A model generated the notes under the pieces. It had not been told where the DNA came from and made no database searches. It saw only the letters and a list, made by a program, of their open reading frames with translations. From Azotobacter salinestris (GTDB lineage: Bacteria; Pseudomonadota; Gammaproteobacteria; Pseudomonadales; Pseudomonadaceae), in NCBI RefSeq assembly GCF_009363155.1, contig NZ_CP045302.1, positions 4,323,001-4,387,000 of the forward strand: DNA of 64,000 nucleotides. Direction: 5' to 3'. Both the position numbers and the translations under genes were made by a program. This document shows, one piece after another, positions 45,697 through 56,932 of the stretch (position 1 is the stretch's first letter; each line of letters begins with the position of its first letter).

Positions 45697-46646
45697 ACCG
45701 GGCGCGGCTGCAGCCGCTCGCGCAGCTGCTCGATCAGTTCGAACTGGGTGCTGAGTGGCAGCAGCAGGCTGCCGAGGCGCTCGGCGAGGCGCTCCCAGCG
45801 TGCCTGGCGCACCTGGCCGAGGGCCCGGTAGGCCTGGCGCAGCTCGCTGTCGTGGGTGTCCAGCTCCAGCTGCGCGCCGTCCTGGTCGAAGCGCAGCAGG
45901 CCGGCGGCGGGCAGGGCGTGGTCAAGGGGATCGGAGAGCGGCAGCAGCAGCAGTTCGCTGTGCCGGCCGAGCAGCAGCAGCTGGCGCTCGGCGGTGTCGG
46001 ACAGCGCCCGCTCGTCGCACAGCACCACCACCAGACTGCCCGGGCGCAGCACCTCGCGGGCGCGGCGCAGGGCCAGGCCGAAGCTGTCCGGCTCGTCCGG
46101 CAGTTCGCCGTGCAGGGCATGGTTGGCGCGTACCAGGCGGTTGAGCAGCTGCAGCAGGCTCTGCTTGCTGCGCCGCGGCTTGATCTCGTGGGGGGCGCTG
46201 CTGCCGAACACCAGCCCGCCGACCCGGTCGTTGTGCTCCAGGGCGGCCCAGCCGATCAGCGCCGCGGCCTGGGCGGCGAGCACCGACTTGAACTGTCGCG
46301 AGGAGCCGAAGAACAACTGCCGGCTCTGCTCGACGAGGATGAAGATCGGCCGCTCGCGCTCTTCGTGGAACAGCTTGGTGTGCGGTTCCTGGCTGCGCGC
46401 GGTGACCCGCCAGTCGATGTTGCGCACGTCGTCGCCGGCCTGGTAGACGCGCACCTGGTCGAAGTCCACGCCGCGTCCGCGCAGCCTCGAGTGGTGCGCA
46501 CCGAGCAGCACGCTGCGGCGGACCGTGCTGGAGAACAGCTGCAGCTCGCGCACCCGGTGGCGGGTCTCGATCAGTTCGCCCAGGCTCACCCGGATGCCGT
46601 CCGGAGCCGCCGCCGGGCGCGGCCCGCCTGCCGCCTGCGGGTGCAT
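45693..46646 (-). CDS. DUF58 domain protein
   Basis: This 317-residue protein has the DUF58 signature GRGVDFDQVRVYQAGDDVRN followed by IDWRVTARSQEPH and FHEERERPIF. The fold is VWA-like. DUF58 proteins always accompany MoxR AAA+ ATPases and are thought to be their substrates or adaptors. It lacks membrane helices. Its start directly abuts the MoxR stop. Confidence 0.92.
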   Translation of the reverse strand: MHPQAAGGPRPAAAPDGIRVSLGELIETRHRVRELQLFSSTVRRSVLLGAHHSRLRGRGVDFDQVRVYQAGDDVRNIDWRVTARSQEPHTKLFHEERERPIFILVEQSRQLFFGSSRQFKSVLAAQAAALIGWAALEHNDRVGGLVFGSSAPHEIKPRRSKQSLLQLLNRLVRANHALHGELPDEPDSFGLALRRAREVLRPGSLVVVLCDERALSDTAERQLLLLGRHSELLLLPLSDPLDHALPAAGLLRFDQDGAQLELDTHDSELRQAYRALGQVRQARWERLAERLGSLLLPLSTQFELIEQLRERLQPRPV

Positions 46647-47606
<960 letters not shown>

Positions 47607-47983
47607 CTCTCTACTTCCGCAAAAGGACCGCAGGTCTTGGCTGCCGCGGGGCAGCGGGCGCCACTTTAAAACAAAACATGGCGTTGCGCTGCCGTACTGA
47701 TGGCCAGGCCGGCCGGTGGTCGTGCAGGCCGCCTGCGCTGCCCGCCCCGGCGCCTCCCGGTCCGCTGCGACGAGGGGGGCACCTTCGTGGCCGCGATATC
47801 GATTGCCGGGGACGTGGCCGGCTCGGACGCATCGAGGCGATTGTAGATGAGCACGGCGGCGCCGAAGGTGCGGCCGATCGGCACGAGGCACCCGGCACGG
47901 ACGGCCGGGCACCCTGCAGTGCCGGCATGCGGGAAGCGGGGCCGCCTATGCTGCATGCAGGGACATTGCAAGGAGTACGAGCC
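47607..47983. other. Divergent promoter region between moxR and gdhB
   Basis: This 377-bp gap must drive the MoxR operon leftwards and gdhB rightwards. A short AT-rich patch lies at 47665-47679 (TTTAAAACAAAAC), suited to a promoter. A perfect 10-bp palindrome CTGCATGCAG lies at 47951-47960, 24 bp before the gdhB start. No protein-coding ORF with a ribosome binding site was recognised. Confidence 0.4.
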
Positions 47984-50900
47984 ATGGCGTTTTTCACGGC
48001 CGACAGCAAGGCCGACTTCCTGGTGCAGTTGCAGGCAGCCCTGGGGGCGCATCTGGACGAGCGGCTGATGCCCCAGGTGATGCTGTTCGCCGAGCGGTTC
48101 TTCGCCATGACCGCCCTCGACGAGCTGACCGAGCGGCGGCTGTCCGACCTGGTCGGCTGCACCCTGTCGGCCTGGCGGCTGCTCGAGCGCTTCGATCCGG
48201 CGCGGCCCGAGGTGAGGGTCTTCAACCCCGACTACGAGAAGCATGGCTGGCTGTCCAGCCACAGCGTGGTCGAGGTGCTGCATCCGGACATGCCCTTTCT
48301 GGTCGACTCGCTGCGCATCGAGCTGAACCGCCATGGCCATGGTATCCACAGCTTGCAGGGCGGAGTGTTCTGCGTGCGCCGCAACACCGTCGGCGAGCTG
48401 CTGGAGATCCTGCCGCCTGGCAGCCAGGGCGAGGGCACGCGCCGGGAGGCCCTGGTTTCCGCCGAGATCGACCGCTGCGCCAGCCCGGGCGAGCAGCGCG
48501 CGCTGGAGCGGGCGCTACAGGAGGTGTTCGGCGAGGTGCGTCTGGCGGTCGCCGATTTCGAGCCGATGACCTCCTGCGTACGGGGACTGCTGGACTGGCT
48601 GGGGCGGGCGCGGCTGACGGTGGACGCCGAGGAGCTGGCGGAGATCAAGGTGTTCCTGTGCTGGCTGCTGGAGGACCATTTCACCTTCCTCGGCTACGAG
48701 GAGTTCACCGTGGCCGACACCCCGGACGGTGGTGGCCGCGTCGTCTACGACGAGCGTTCCCTGCTGGGCCTGAGCAAGCTTTTGCGCACGGGGCTGGATC
48801 CTGCCTGGCTGCAAATCGAGCCGGATGCCCTCAGCTACCTGCGCGAGCCGCTGCTGCTGTCCTTCGCCAAGGCCTCGCAGCCGGCGCGGGTGCACCGCCC
48901 GGCCTATCCCAACTATATCTCCCTGCGCGAGCTGGACGAGGCCGGCCGGGTGATCCGGGAGTACCGCTTCATGGGCCTGTACACCGCTTCGGTGTACAAC
49001 GAGAGCGTCCGCCACATCCCCTATATCCGCCGCAAGGCCGCGGAGATCGAGCGGCGCGCCGGCTTCGACAGCAGCAGCCATCTGGCCCGCGAACTCAGCC
49101 AGGTGCTCGAGGTGCTGCCGCGCGACGACCTGTTCCAGACGCCTCTGGACGAGCTGTTGCGCACCGCGATCAGTATCGTGCAGATCCAGGAGCGCAACCG
49201 CCTGCGCCTGTTCCTGCGCAAGGACCCCTACGGGCGCTTCGTCTACGGCCTGGCCTACGTGCCGCGGGACATCTACTCCACGGAGATCCGCCAGAAGATG
49301 CAGCAGCTGCTGATGGAGCGCCTGAAGGCCAGCGACTGCGAGTTCTGGGTGTATTTCTCCGAATCCATCCTGGCGCGGGTGCAGTTCATCCTGCGCGTCG
49401 ACCCCAAGGTGCGGCTGGATTTCGACCCGCAGCGCCTGGAGCAGGAGATGATCCGGGCCTGCCGCTCCTGGCGGGACGAATACGCCAGCCTGATGGTGGA
49501 GAGCTTCGGCGAGGCCCAGGGCACCGGCCTTTTGGCGGACTTTCCGCAGGGCTTTCCGGCCGGCTACCGGGAGCGCTTCGCCCCCCACTCGGCGGTGGTC
49601 GACATGCAGCACCTGCTGTCCCTGGGCGACGAGCAGTCCTTGGTGATGAGCTTCTACCAGCCGCTGCGCCAGGGCGACCAGCAGCTGCACGGCAAGATCT
49701 ACCATCCGGATACCCCGCTGCCGCTGTCCGACGTGCTGCCGATCCTCGAGAACCTCGGCCTGCGCGTGCTCGGCGAGTTTCCCTTCCAGCTGCGCCGGCG
49801 CGACGGCCGCGAGTTCTGGATTCACGACTTCTCCTTCACCTGTGCCGCTGGGGTGGAGGTGGACCTCCAGCAGCTCAACGACACCCTGCAGGACGCCTTC
49901 ATCCACATCGTGAGCGGCGACGCCGAGAACGATGCCTTCAACCGCCTGGTGCTGAAGGCCGCCATGCCCTGGCGCGAGGTCGCCCTGCTGCGTGCCTACG
50001 CCCGCTATCTCAAGCAGGTCCGCCTGGGCTTCGATCTCGGCTACGTCGCCGCCACCCTGCTCAACCACAGCGACATCGCCCGCGAACTGGTGAGGCTGTT
50101 CCGTACCCGCTTCTACCTGGCGCGGCGCATCGCCGGCGAGGACCTGGAGGACAAGCAGCAGCGCCTGGAGCAGGCCATCCTCGGCGCCCTCGACAAGGTC
50201 GAGGTGCTCAACGAGGACCGCATCCTGCGCCGCTACCTGGAGCTGATCAAGGCCACCCTGCGCACCAACTTCTACCAACCCGACGCCGCTGGCCGGGCCA
50301 AGGGCCACTTCAGCCTCAAGCTCGACCCGCGAGCCCTTTCCGAGCTGCCGCGGCCGGTGCCGCGCTTCGAGATCTTCGTCTACTCGCCGCGCGTCGAGGG
50401 CGTTCACCTGCGGGGTGGTAAAGTGGCCCGCGGCGGCCTGCGCTGGTCGGACCGCGAGGAGGACTACCGCACCGAAGTGCTCGGCCTGGTCAAGGCCCAG
50501 CAGGTGAAGAACGCGGTGATCGTGCCGGTGGGCGCCAAGGGCGGCTTCGTGCCGCGGCGCCTGCCGGTCGGCGGCAGCCGGGACGAGACCCAGGCCGAGG
50601 CGATCGCCTGCTACCGGATCTTCGTCTCGGCCCTGCTGGACGTCACCGACAACCTCAAGGAGGACGAGGTGGTGCCGCCGGGCAGCGTGCTGCGCTACGA
50701 CGGCGACGATCCCTACCTGGTGGTGGCCGCCGACAAGGGTACGGCGAGCTTCTCCGACATCGCCAACGGCATCGCCGCCGACTACGGTTTCTGGCTGGGC
50801 GACGCCTTCGCCTCCGGTGGCTCCAGCGGCTACGACCACAAGAAGATGGGCATCACCGCCCGCGGCGCCTGGGTCGCCGTGCAGCGCCACTTCCGCGAGC

Positions 50901-52852
50901 GCGGCATCGACGTGCAGAAGGACCCGATCAGCGTGATCGGCATCGGCGACATGTCCGGCGACGTGTTCGGCAACGGCCTGCTGCAGTCGCAGAGCGTGCG
51001 CCTGCTGGCGGCCTTCGACCACCGCCACGTGTTCGTCGACCCCGACCCGGACCCGGCGCAGAGCTTTGCCGAGCGGCGCCGGCTGTTCGAGCTGCCGCGC
51101 TCGACCTGGGCCGACTACGACCCGGCGCTGATCTCGCCCGGCGGCGGGGTGTTCCCGCGCAGTGCCAAGAGCATCCGGATCAGCCCGCAGATGCGCGAGC
51201 GCTTCGCCATCGCCGCCGAGCGGCTGACCCCCAGCGAGCTGATCAGTGCCCTGCTCAGGGCGCGGGTCGACCTGCTGTGGAACGGCGGCATCGGCACCTA
51301 CGTGAAATCCAGTCAGGAGAGTCACGCGGACATCGGCGACAAGGCCAACGACGCGGTGCGGATCAATGGCAGCGAGCTGCGCGCCAAGGTGGTGGGCGAG
51401 GGTGGCAACCTGGGCTTCAGCCAGCTCGGCCGGGTCGAGTACTGCCTGAACGGTGGTGCCGGCAACACCGACTTCATCGACAACGCCGGCGGGGTCGACT
51501 GCTCCGACCATGAGGTGAACATCAAGATCCTGCTCGGCCAGGTGCTCGCCGCCGGTGACATGACCGGCAAGCAGCGCGACCGGCTGCTCCACGAGATGAC
51601 CGATGCGGTGGCCGAGCTGGTGCTGAACAACATCTACAAGCAGACCCAGGCACTGTCCCTGGCCGAGCGCCGCGCGCGCCTGCATCCGGGCGAATACCGC
51701 CGGCTGATCGACGCCTTGGAGCACGCCGGGCGGCTGGACCGCGCCCTGGAGTTCCTGCCGAGCGACGAGCAGCTCGCCGAGCGCCTCGCCGACGGCACCA
51801 GCCTGACCCGCCCGGAGCTGGCGGTGCTGATCTCCTACAGCAAGATCGACCTCAAGGAGTCGCTGCTGGACTCCACGGTGCCGGACGACGACTACCTGAT
51901 CCGCGACATGGAGGGCGCCTTCCCGGCGCTGCTGGTGGAGCGCTTCGGGCAGCGGATGCGCAGCCACCGGCTGCGCCGGGAGATCGTCGCCACGCAGATC
52001 GCCAACGACCTGGTCAACCACATGGGCATCACCTTCGTGCAGCGCCTCAAGGAGTCCACCGGCATGGACGCCGCGGCGGTGGCCGAGGCCTATGTGATCG
52101 TCCGCGACATCTTTCATCTGTCGCACTGGTTCCGGCAGATCGAGGCGCTGGACCATCAGGTCCCCGCCGAGCTGCAGCTGACCCTGATGGACGAGCTGAC
52201 CCGCCTGGGCCGGCGCGCCACCCGCTGGTTCCTGCGCAACCGCCGCGGCGAGCTGGACGCCGCCCGCGACGTGGCGCACTTTGGGCCGCGGATCGTTGCC
52301 CTGGGTCTCAAGCTCGGCGAGTTGCTCGAAGGCAGTACCCACAAGCAATGGCAACTGCGCTACCGCGCCTATGCCGAGGCCGGGGTGCCCGAGCTACTGG
52401 CGCGGCTGGTCGCCGGCACCGGCTACCTCTACACCCTGCTGCCGATCCTCGAGGCGGCCGACGTCACCGGGCGCGAGCCGGCGGTGGTGGCGGCTGCGCA
52501 CTTCGCCGTCGGCGGTGCCCTGGAGCTGCCTTGGTACCTGCAGCAGATCACCAACCTGCCGGTCGAGAACCAGTGGCAGGCGTTGGCGCGGGAGGCGTTC
52601 CGCGACGACATGGACGGGCAGCAGCGCGCCATTACCATTGCCCTGCTGCAGATGGTCGGCGGCCCGGAAGACGTCGAGGCACGGGTGGCGCTCTGGCTGG
52701 AGCAGAGCCAGCCGGCGGTCGAGCGCTGGCGGACGACGCTGGGCGAATTGCGCGCGGTGGGCGGCACGGACTACGCAATGTTCGCGGTCGCCAATCGCGA
52801 GCTGGCGGACCTGGCGCAGAACGGCGCACGTGGTGGAGGAGACGGGGCCTGA
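47984..52852 (+). CDS. gdhB: NAD-dependent glutamate dehydrogenase, 180-kDa class
   Basis: GdhB oxidatively deaminates glutamate to 2-oxoglutarate with NAD+, a catabolic enzyme induced by arginine and glutamate in pseudomonads. The 1622-residue product starts MAFFTADSKADFLVQLQAAL behind AAGGAG. Long regulatory N-terminal ACT-like domains precede the catalytic core. That core includes KNAVIVPVGAKGGFV near residue 850 and the NAD domain with GDMSGDVFGNGLL and GIGTYVKSS. Length is that of the family. It is divergent from the MoxR operon. Confidence 0.97.
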   Translation: MAFFTADSKADFLVQLQAALGAHLDERLMPQVMLFAERFFAMTALDELTERRLSDLVGCTLSAWRLLERFDPARPEVRVFNPDYEKHGWLSSHSVVEVLHPDMPFLVDSLRIELNRHGHGIHSLQGGVFCVRRNTVGELLEILPPGSQGEGTRREALVSAEIDRCASPGEQRALERALQEVFGEVRLAVADFEPMTSCVRGLLDWLGRARLTVDAEELAEIKVFLCWLLEDHFTFLGYEEFTVADTPDGGGRVVYDERSLLGLSKLLRTGLDPAWLQIEPDALSYLREPLLLSFAKASQPARVHRPAYPNYISLRELDEAGRVIREYRFMGLYTASVYNESVRHIPYIRRKAAEIERRAGFDSSSHLARELSQVLEVLPRDDLFQTPLDELLRTAISIVQIQERNRLRLFLRKDPYGRFVYGLAYVPRDIYSTEIRQKMQQLLMERLKASDCEFWVYFSESILARVQFILRVDPKVRLDFDPQRLEQEMIRACRSWRDEYASLMVESFGEAQGTGLLADFPQGFPAGYRERFAPHSAVVDMQHLLSLGDEQSLVMSFYQPLRQGDQQLHGKIYHPDTPLPLSDVLPILENLGLRVLGEFPFQLRRRDGREFWIHDFSFTCAAGVEVDLQQLNDTLQDAFIHIVSGDAENDAFNRLVLKAAMPWREVALLRAYARYLKQVRLGFDLGYVAATLLNHSDIARELVRLFRTRFYLARRIAGEDLEDKQQRLEQAILGALDKVEVLNEDRILRRYLELIKATLRTNFYQPDAAGRAKGHFSLKLDPRALSELPRPVPRFEIFVYSPRVEGVHLRGGKVARGGLRWSDREEDYRTEVLGLVKAQQVKNAVIVPVGAKGGFVPRRLPVGGSRDETQAEAIACYRIFVSALLDVTDNLKEDEVVPPGSVLRYDGDDPYLVVAADKGTASFSDIANGIAADYGFWLGDAFASGGSSGYDHKKMGITARGAWVAVQRHFRERGIDVQKDPISVIGIGDMSGDVFGNGLLQSQSVRLLAAFDHRHVFVDPDPDPAQSFAERRRLFELPRSTWADYDPALISPGGGVFPRSAKSIRISPQMRERFAIAAERLTPSELISALLRARVDLLWNGGIGTYVKSSQESHADIGDKANDAVRINGSELRAKVVGEGGNLGFSQLGRVEYCLNGGAGNTDFIDNAGGVDCSDHEVNIKILLGQVLAAGDMTGKQRDRLLHEMTDAVAELVLNNIYKQTQALSLAERRARLHPGEYRRLIDALEHAGRLDRALEFLPSDEQLAERLADGTSLTRPELAVLISYSKIDLKESLLDSTVPDDDYLIRDMEGAFPALLVERFGQRMRSHRLRREIVATQIANDLVNHMGITFVQRLKESTGMDAAAVAEAYVIVRDIFHLSHWFRQIEALDHQVPAELQLTLMDELTRLGRRATRWFLRNRRGELDAARDVAHFGPRIVALGLKLGELLEGSTHKQWQLRYRAYAEAGVPELLARLVAGTGYLYTLLPILEAADVTGREPAVVAAAHFAVGGALELPWYLQQITNLPVENQWQALAREAFRDDMDGQQRAITIALLQMVGGPEDVEARVALWLEQSQPAVERWRTTLGELRAVGGTDYAMFAVANRELADLAQNGARGGGDGA

Positions 52853-52885
52853 TGCGGCCCCGCTGCCCGGGCCAGCGAGAGGGGC

Positions 52886-53260
52886 TCAGTGGTTCCGGGT
52901 GGGCGGCTCCCGCCGCGGACGGAAGCGCTGGCCGTGCTCGGGCAGCCAGCGGTAGAAGAAATAGAACTCGAAGAGCGTGGGGTGCGAGCAGTGGCAGAGG
53001 ACGTGGGTGGTGGAGTCCTGAAAGCCGCTGTCGCACTGCAGATAACCCAGGTCGATCATCGGGGACAGCGCCTCCCGCTCCTCCGGGCTCACCCATACCC
53101 GCTTGCCGCGCGTTAAATCGACCACCAGGGCGCACAGCTTGGCGAGGGTGGCGCTTTCCCTGGGGGCTCCGTCGCCTGCCGGGGCGGGCGGAGCGTCCAT
53201 GATCCGGTTGGCCGGCCTGAATCTGAAGGGCAGGCCGGTCTGTCGCCATTTTCTGACCAT
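52886..53260 (-). CDS. Hypothetical protein of 124 residues
   Basis: I do not recognise this protein. It starts MVRKWRQTGLPFRFRPANRI, is basic at the N terminus, and has a conserved-looking core, LCALVVDLTRGKRVWVSPEE. It ends in FEFYFFYRWLPEHGQRFRPR. C/H residues (CHCSH) lie in the middle. The start at 53260 was chosen because AAGGAG lies 9 bp upstream; the ATG at 53269 touches that ribosome binding site. It is convergent with gdhB, 33 bp from its stop. Confidence 0.55.
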   Translation of the reverse strand: MVRKWRQTGLPFRFRPANRIMDAPPAPAGDGAPRESATLAKLCALVVDLTRGKRVWVSPEEREALSPMIDLGYLQCDSGFQDSTTHVLCHCSHPTLFEFYFFYRWLPEHGQRFRPRREPPTRNH

Positions 53261-53509
53261 TGCAAACATCTCCTTGTCGTGCTCAGTCCATTTCGGAGCT
53301 TCCGACGGACAGCGGCCGCGTTCAGGTGATCGGACGCGGCCGGTGTCCGCATTCCGCCAAGCAGCTCGTGGCGGACGTATCTACGACCGGGAGACGAGCA
53401 AAAGGTTTGACCAATCTCTCGGGAAACTATTGCCTGCAGCTGGACCAGGGCCGGGTTTGCGTTATGGAGCAGGACCGGGCCGCCCGCATGGCAGCCTCTG
53501 CAGCGGCTC

Positions 53510-54529
53510 CTATTCGACGGGCTTGGCCAGTTGTTGCAGCAGGGCCTCGTGGAAGCGCTCCGGCGCCTGGATCTGCGGAGAATGGCCGAGGTCGGGGAAG
53601 GTCTCCAGGGTGGCGCCGGGAATGCGCTTGGCCGCCTCCCAGGACAGCCGCCGGTAGTCGCCGAGCAGCGGACGCAGCTCCGCCGATACCGCGTCCTTGC
53701 CGATGGCGGTGTTGTCCTTCTCGCCGATCAGCAGCAGGGTCGGCACCTTCAGCTGCTCGAACTCGTAGTACACCGGCTGGGTGTAGATCATGTCGTAGGT
53801 CAGGGCCGAGTTCCACGCCACGCGCTGCTTGCCCGGCCCCTGGAACAGGCCGGCCTGCATCTCCACCCAGCGGTCGAACTCGGGACGCCACTGGCCGGCG
53901 TAATAGGTGCTGAGCTGGTAGTTGCGGATGCCCTCGGCGCTGGTCTCGAGTTCGCGGGCGTACCACTGGTCCACCGTGCGGTAGGGCACGCCGACCGCCT
54001 TCCAGTCCTCCAGGCCGATCGGGTTGACCAGTATCAGGCGCTCCACCTGCTGCGGATGGAGCAGGGCGAAGCGGGTGGCGAGCATGCCGCCCATGGAATG
54101 GCCCATGAGGCTGTAGCGCGCAAGGCCCAGGGATTCCAGCAGCGCCCGGGTGTTGGCCGCCAGTTGCTGAAAACTGTACTGGTAGTGCGCAGGCTTGCTG
54201 GATTTGCAGAAGCCGATCTGGTCCGGCGCCACCACCCGGTAGCCGGCCTTGGTCAGGGCGGCGATGCTGCCTTCCCAGGTCGCCGCACAGAAGTTCTTGC
54301 CGTGCAGCAGGACCAGGGTGTGGCCGTTGGGCTCGGCCGGTTGCACGTCCATGTAGGCCATCTTCAGCGACTGGCCCTGGGACTCGAGGGTGAAGTAGTG
54401 GACCGGGTGGGGATAGTCGAAGCCTTCCAGCTCGGGGCCGTAGAGCGCAGGCTCGGCCGCCATGGCGGCGGGCAGGCCCAGGGACAGCAGGACGGGGTAG
54501 AACCGGCGGGACGGGGACAGCTCCTTCAT
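53510..54529 (-). CDS. Exported alpha/beta hydrolase
   Basis: The 339-residue hydrolase has a signal peptide (FYPVLLSLGLPAAMAAEPA). The oxyanion region is LLHGKNFCAATWEGS and the nucleophile elbow GHSMGG has its Ser near residue 145. The acid is in IGEKDNTAIG and the catalytic His in FPDLGHSPQ. It is probably periplasmic. The substrate is unknown; the closest types are haloalkane/ester hydrolases. The ATG at 54529 is preferred over 54535 because AAGGAG abuts the latter. Confidence 0.88.
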   Translation of the reverse strand: MKELSPSRRFYPVLLSLGLPAAMAAEPALYGPELEGFDYPHPVHYFTLESQGQSLKMAYMDVQPAEPNGHTLVLLHGKNFCAATWEGSIAALTKAGYRVVAPDQIGFCKSSKPAHYQYSFQQLAANTRALLESLGLARYSLMGHSMGGMLATRFALLHPQQVERLILVNPIGLEDWKAVGVPYRTVDQWYARELETSAEGIRNYQLSTYYAGQWRPEFDRWVEMQAGLFQGPGKQRVAWNSALTYDMIYTQPVYYEFEQLKVPTLLLIGEKDNTAIGKDAVSAELRPLLGDYRRLSWEAAKRIPGATLETFPDLGHSPQIQAPERFHEALLQQLAKPVE

Positions 54530-54554
54530 GGACATCTCCTTGGGGCGGTGGGGC

Positions 54555-55460
54555 TCAGGCTCTGCCGGGAGCGCGCTCCACGGCCGCCGGCAGGCCGGCG
54601 AGAAAGTCGCTCACGTCCGGGGCGCCGGCCTGGCGGAGTCCTTCGCCGAGGGCGTTGGCCGCCGGGTGGCGGCGGGGCAGCAGGAGGAATTCGGGGGCAC
54701 CGCTGCGGCGCAGCAGGGCGAGGCGGGCATAGGGCATGCCCTGGTCGAGCAGCAGGCCCATGAAGGCCGGATCGCTCCAGGCCTGCGCCGGCATGGCCAG
54801 CACGTGGTAGCGCCGGCGCAGGCCGGCCAGGCCGCTTTCGCTCAAGCGGTAGCAGGTCAGCTCGGCGGGCAGGACGATCTCCAGGCCGCGCCGCCGGGCA
54901 TAGGCGACGGCGGCGGCGAAGGCCGGCAGGTGCTGCGGCTCGCCGGCCCAGAACAGCCGCTCGCCGCGCCACTCGGCCTGGCGCAGCTGCAGGCGCCCGG
55001 CTTCGGGAAAGCCGGGCACGGCCTGGCCGAGGGTGCGCACGAAGTCGTTGTAGCTGATGATCCGCACGGCGCGGCATTCGGGCGTCGCGCTGTAGGCTTC
55101 GAGGCCGTCGTACAGCGGGGCCTGCAGGTCCTTGCCGACCAGCCCGTCGACCTGGCGCAGGTCGATGCCGTCCAGGCTGCGCTGCTCCTGCTCGACCAGA
55201 TGCATCAGCACGTCGCGGGCAGCTGCCTTGTCCTCCTGGACCGGGCCGGACAGGGCGTCGCGCGGCAGCTCGACCAGCCGGTGCAGGGGCGGATCGGCCT
55301 GCCACCAGATGCTTTCCTGAAGCGGCGGCAACGGCTGGAAAGGCAGGCGCAGCGCGCGGGCCTTCTGCAGCAGCTGACGCGGCGTGCGCCTCCCCAGACC
55401 CAGACGCTGGACAAGTGCGACGAGGCTTGGTGGCAGGAAAGACATGCTGGGACGATCCAT
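54555..55460 (-). CDS. Conserved hypothetical protein (about 301 residues)
   Basis: I do not recognise a named domain. The protein starts MDRPSMSFLPPSLVALVQRL; a second start at 55445 is equally possible, as neither has a clear ribosome binding site. It looks soluble and cytoplasmic, with LHRLVELPRDALSGPVQEDK, YSATPECRAVRIISYNDFVR and YARRRGLEIVLPAELTCYRL as coherent segments. It lies 25 bp upstream of the hydrolase gene in the same direction and may be co-transcribed. Confidence 0.65.
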   Translation of the reverse strand: MDRPSMSFLPPSLVALVQRLGLGRRTPRQLLQKARALRLPFQPLPPLQESIWWQADPPLHRLVELPRDALSGPVQEDKAAARDVLMHLVEQEQRSLDGIDLRQVDGLVGKDLQAPLYDGLEAYSATPECRAVRIISYNDFVRTLGQAVPGFPEAGRLQLRQAEWRGERLFWAGEPQHLPAFAAAVAYARRRGLEIVLPAELTCYRLSESGLAGLRRRYHVLAMPAQAWSDPAFMGLLLDQGMPYARLALLRRSGAPEFLLLPRRHPAANALGEGLRQAGAPDVSDFLAGLPAAVERAPGRA

Positions 55461-55650
55461 TGACAGGCTGGCAAGACAGGCAGTGTGGCAGATGACTGTG
55501 CAGGTGCCTACCCTGAGCGACGGCATCGAATCCTGCAACCGCGCCTTTCCCCGGAGGAGACGGCGCCGACGAATTTTTCGCGGTTTTGCTGTCGGAAGAC
55601 GCAGGGATTTTCATATCGATCGACAGTTCGGCTTCCGGGGGAGAATTCGC

Positions 55651-56796
55651 ATGAGCACACGCCGCCAACTTCTTTCCGCCGCCGCGGCCGGAGCCGCCGT
55701 GCTGGCGGCTTCGCCCCTGCTCGCGACGGCGCAGGACAGTGGCTCGCTGATGCCGACCCGGGGCAAGCCGGGCAGCGGGCCGCTACCGACCAATGCGCCG
55801 GTCGCCGGCGGCAGGTTCCGGCCGCTCTCGCGCATCGGCCTGGGTGGCGTGGCCATCGGCAATGGCTTCGCGCCGGCCAGCGACGAGCAGAGCCGGGCCA
55901 CGCTGCAGGCCGCCTTCGCGGCCGGAGTCCGCTACTTCGACACCTCGCCCTGGTATGGCCTGGGCCTCAGCGAGCGCCGCTTCGGGCATTTCCTGCACAA
56001 CCTGAGGCCCGAGGAATACGTGCTGTCGACCAAGGTGGGCCGTCTGCTGACCGCAACCGACAGCCCGCCGAAAACCATGTGGGCAGAGCCTTCGCCGTTC
56101 ACCTACCGTTACGACTACAGCGCGGACGGGGTGCGCCGCTCGATCGAGGACAGCCTGCAGCGGTTGGGCGTCTCGCAGATCGACATCGTGTTCATCCACG
56201 ACCTGTCGCCCGACAACCAGGACATGGGCGAGCGCTGGGCCGAATACTTCGAGCAGGCAGCCAGGGGGGCGATCCCGGAGCTGACCCGGATGCGCGAGGA
56301 GGGGCTGATCAAGGCCTGGGGCTTCGGCGTCAACCATCCCGCGCCGGCGCTGCGGGCACTGGAGGTCGGCGACCCGGACATCTTCCTGCTGGCCTGCCAG
56401 TACTCGCTGCTCGATCATCAGGAAGCCCTGGACAACACCTTTCCGCAGCTCGCCAAGCGCGATATCTCGGTGGTGGTGGGCGCGCCGCTGCTCGCCGGCT
56501 ATCTGGCCGGGCGCGACCGCTACCTGTATTCCGGCAGCGTTCCGGCCTGGGCGCCGGAGAAGCGCGAACGGATCACGGCGGTCGCCGACCGCTACGGCAT
56601 CGACCTGCGCACCGCCGCCCTGCAGTTCGCCGCCGCCCATCCGCTGGTATCGGCCGTCATTCCTGGGGCGCGCACGCCCGAGCAGGCGCAGGCCAACGTG
56701 CAGTCGATGCAGGTCGCGATCCCCAACGAGTTCTGGGAAACCCTCAGGCGCGAGCAACTGATCGCGCAGAACGCGCCGGTACCCAGCCTGGCCTGA
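55651..56796 (+). CDS. Tat-exported aldo/keto reductase
   Basis: The 381-residue product starts [20 protein letters not shown], a twin-arginine signal, then a spacer and an aldo/keto reductase barrel. Catalytic residues are visible: Asp in YFDTSPWYG, Tyr in the same motif, Lys in LSTKVGRL and His in [26 protein letters not shown] is the C-terminal cofactor region. It resembles D-threo-aldose (fucose) or pyridoxal dehydrogenases. Tat export would carry it folded with bound NADP(H). The ATG follows GGGGGAGAA. Confidence 0.88.
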   Translation: MSTRRQLLSAAAAGAAVLAASPLLATAQDSGSLMPTRGKPGSGPLPTNAPVAGGRFRPLSRIGLGGVAIGNGFAPASDEQSRATLQAAFAAGVRYFDTSPWYGLGLSERRFGHFLHNLRPEEYVLSTKVGRLLTATDSPPKTMWAEPSPFTYRYDYSADGVRRSIEDSLQRLGVSQIDIVFIHDLSPDNQDMGERWAEYFEQAARGAIPELTRMREEGLIKAWGFGVNHPAPALRALEVGDPDIFLLACQYSLLDHQEALDNTFPQLAKRDISVVVGAPLLAGYLAGRDRYLYSGSVPAWAPEKRERITAVADRYGIDLRTAALQFAAAHPLVSAVIPGARTPEQAQANVQSMQVAIPNEFWETLRREQLIAQNAPVPSLA

Positions 56797-56890
56797 GATG
56801 CCGCCCGGCCAGCCGGGCCGGAAGGGCGCGGCCTGCGCGAAATCGGTCCGGCGAAGCGAGCAGACAGGCCCCGGATGCGCGCGGCGTGGC

Positions 56891-56896
56891 TATAAT
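56891..56896 (+). promoter_or_regulatory. Perfect -10 hexamer upstream of pyrD
   Basis: TATAAT lies 37 bp before the pyrD ATG in otherwise GC-rich DNA. No good -35 hexamer is seen 16-18 bp upstream, so a second element or activator may be needed. Confidence 0.5.
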
Positions 56897-56932
56897 CGCC
56901 GCCCCACGCCAATCGCCGAGTCAAGCCTGCCC

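Noticed and set aside
48515-52354. A 1279-codon open frame antisense to gdhB
   Set aside because: It mirrors the codon structure of gdhB in high-GC DNA, where stop codons are rare on the opposite strand. Its translation is low-complexity (rich in H, L, V, D, G, Q) and matches no family I know.
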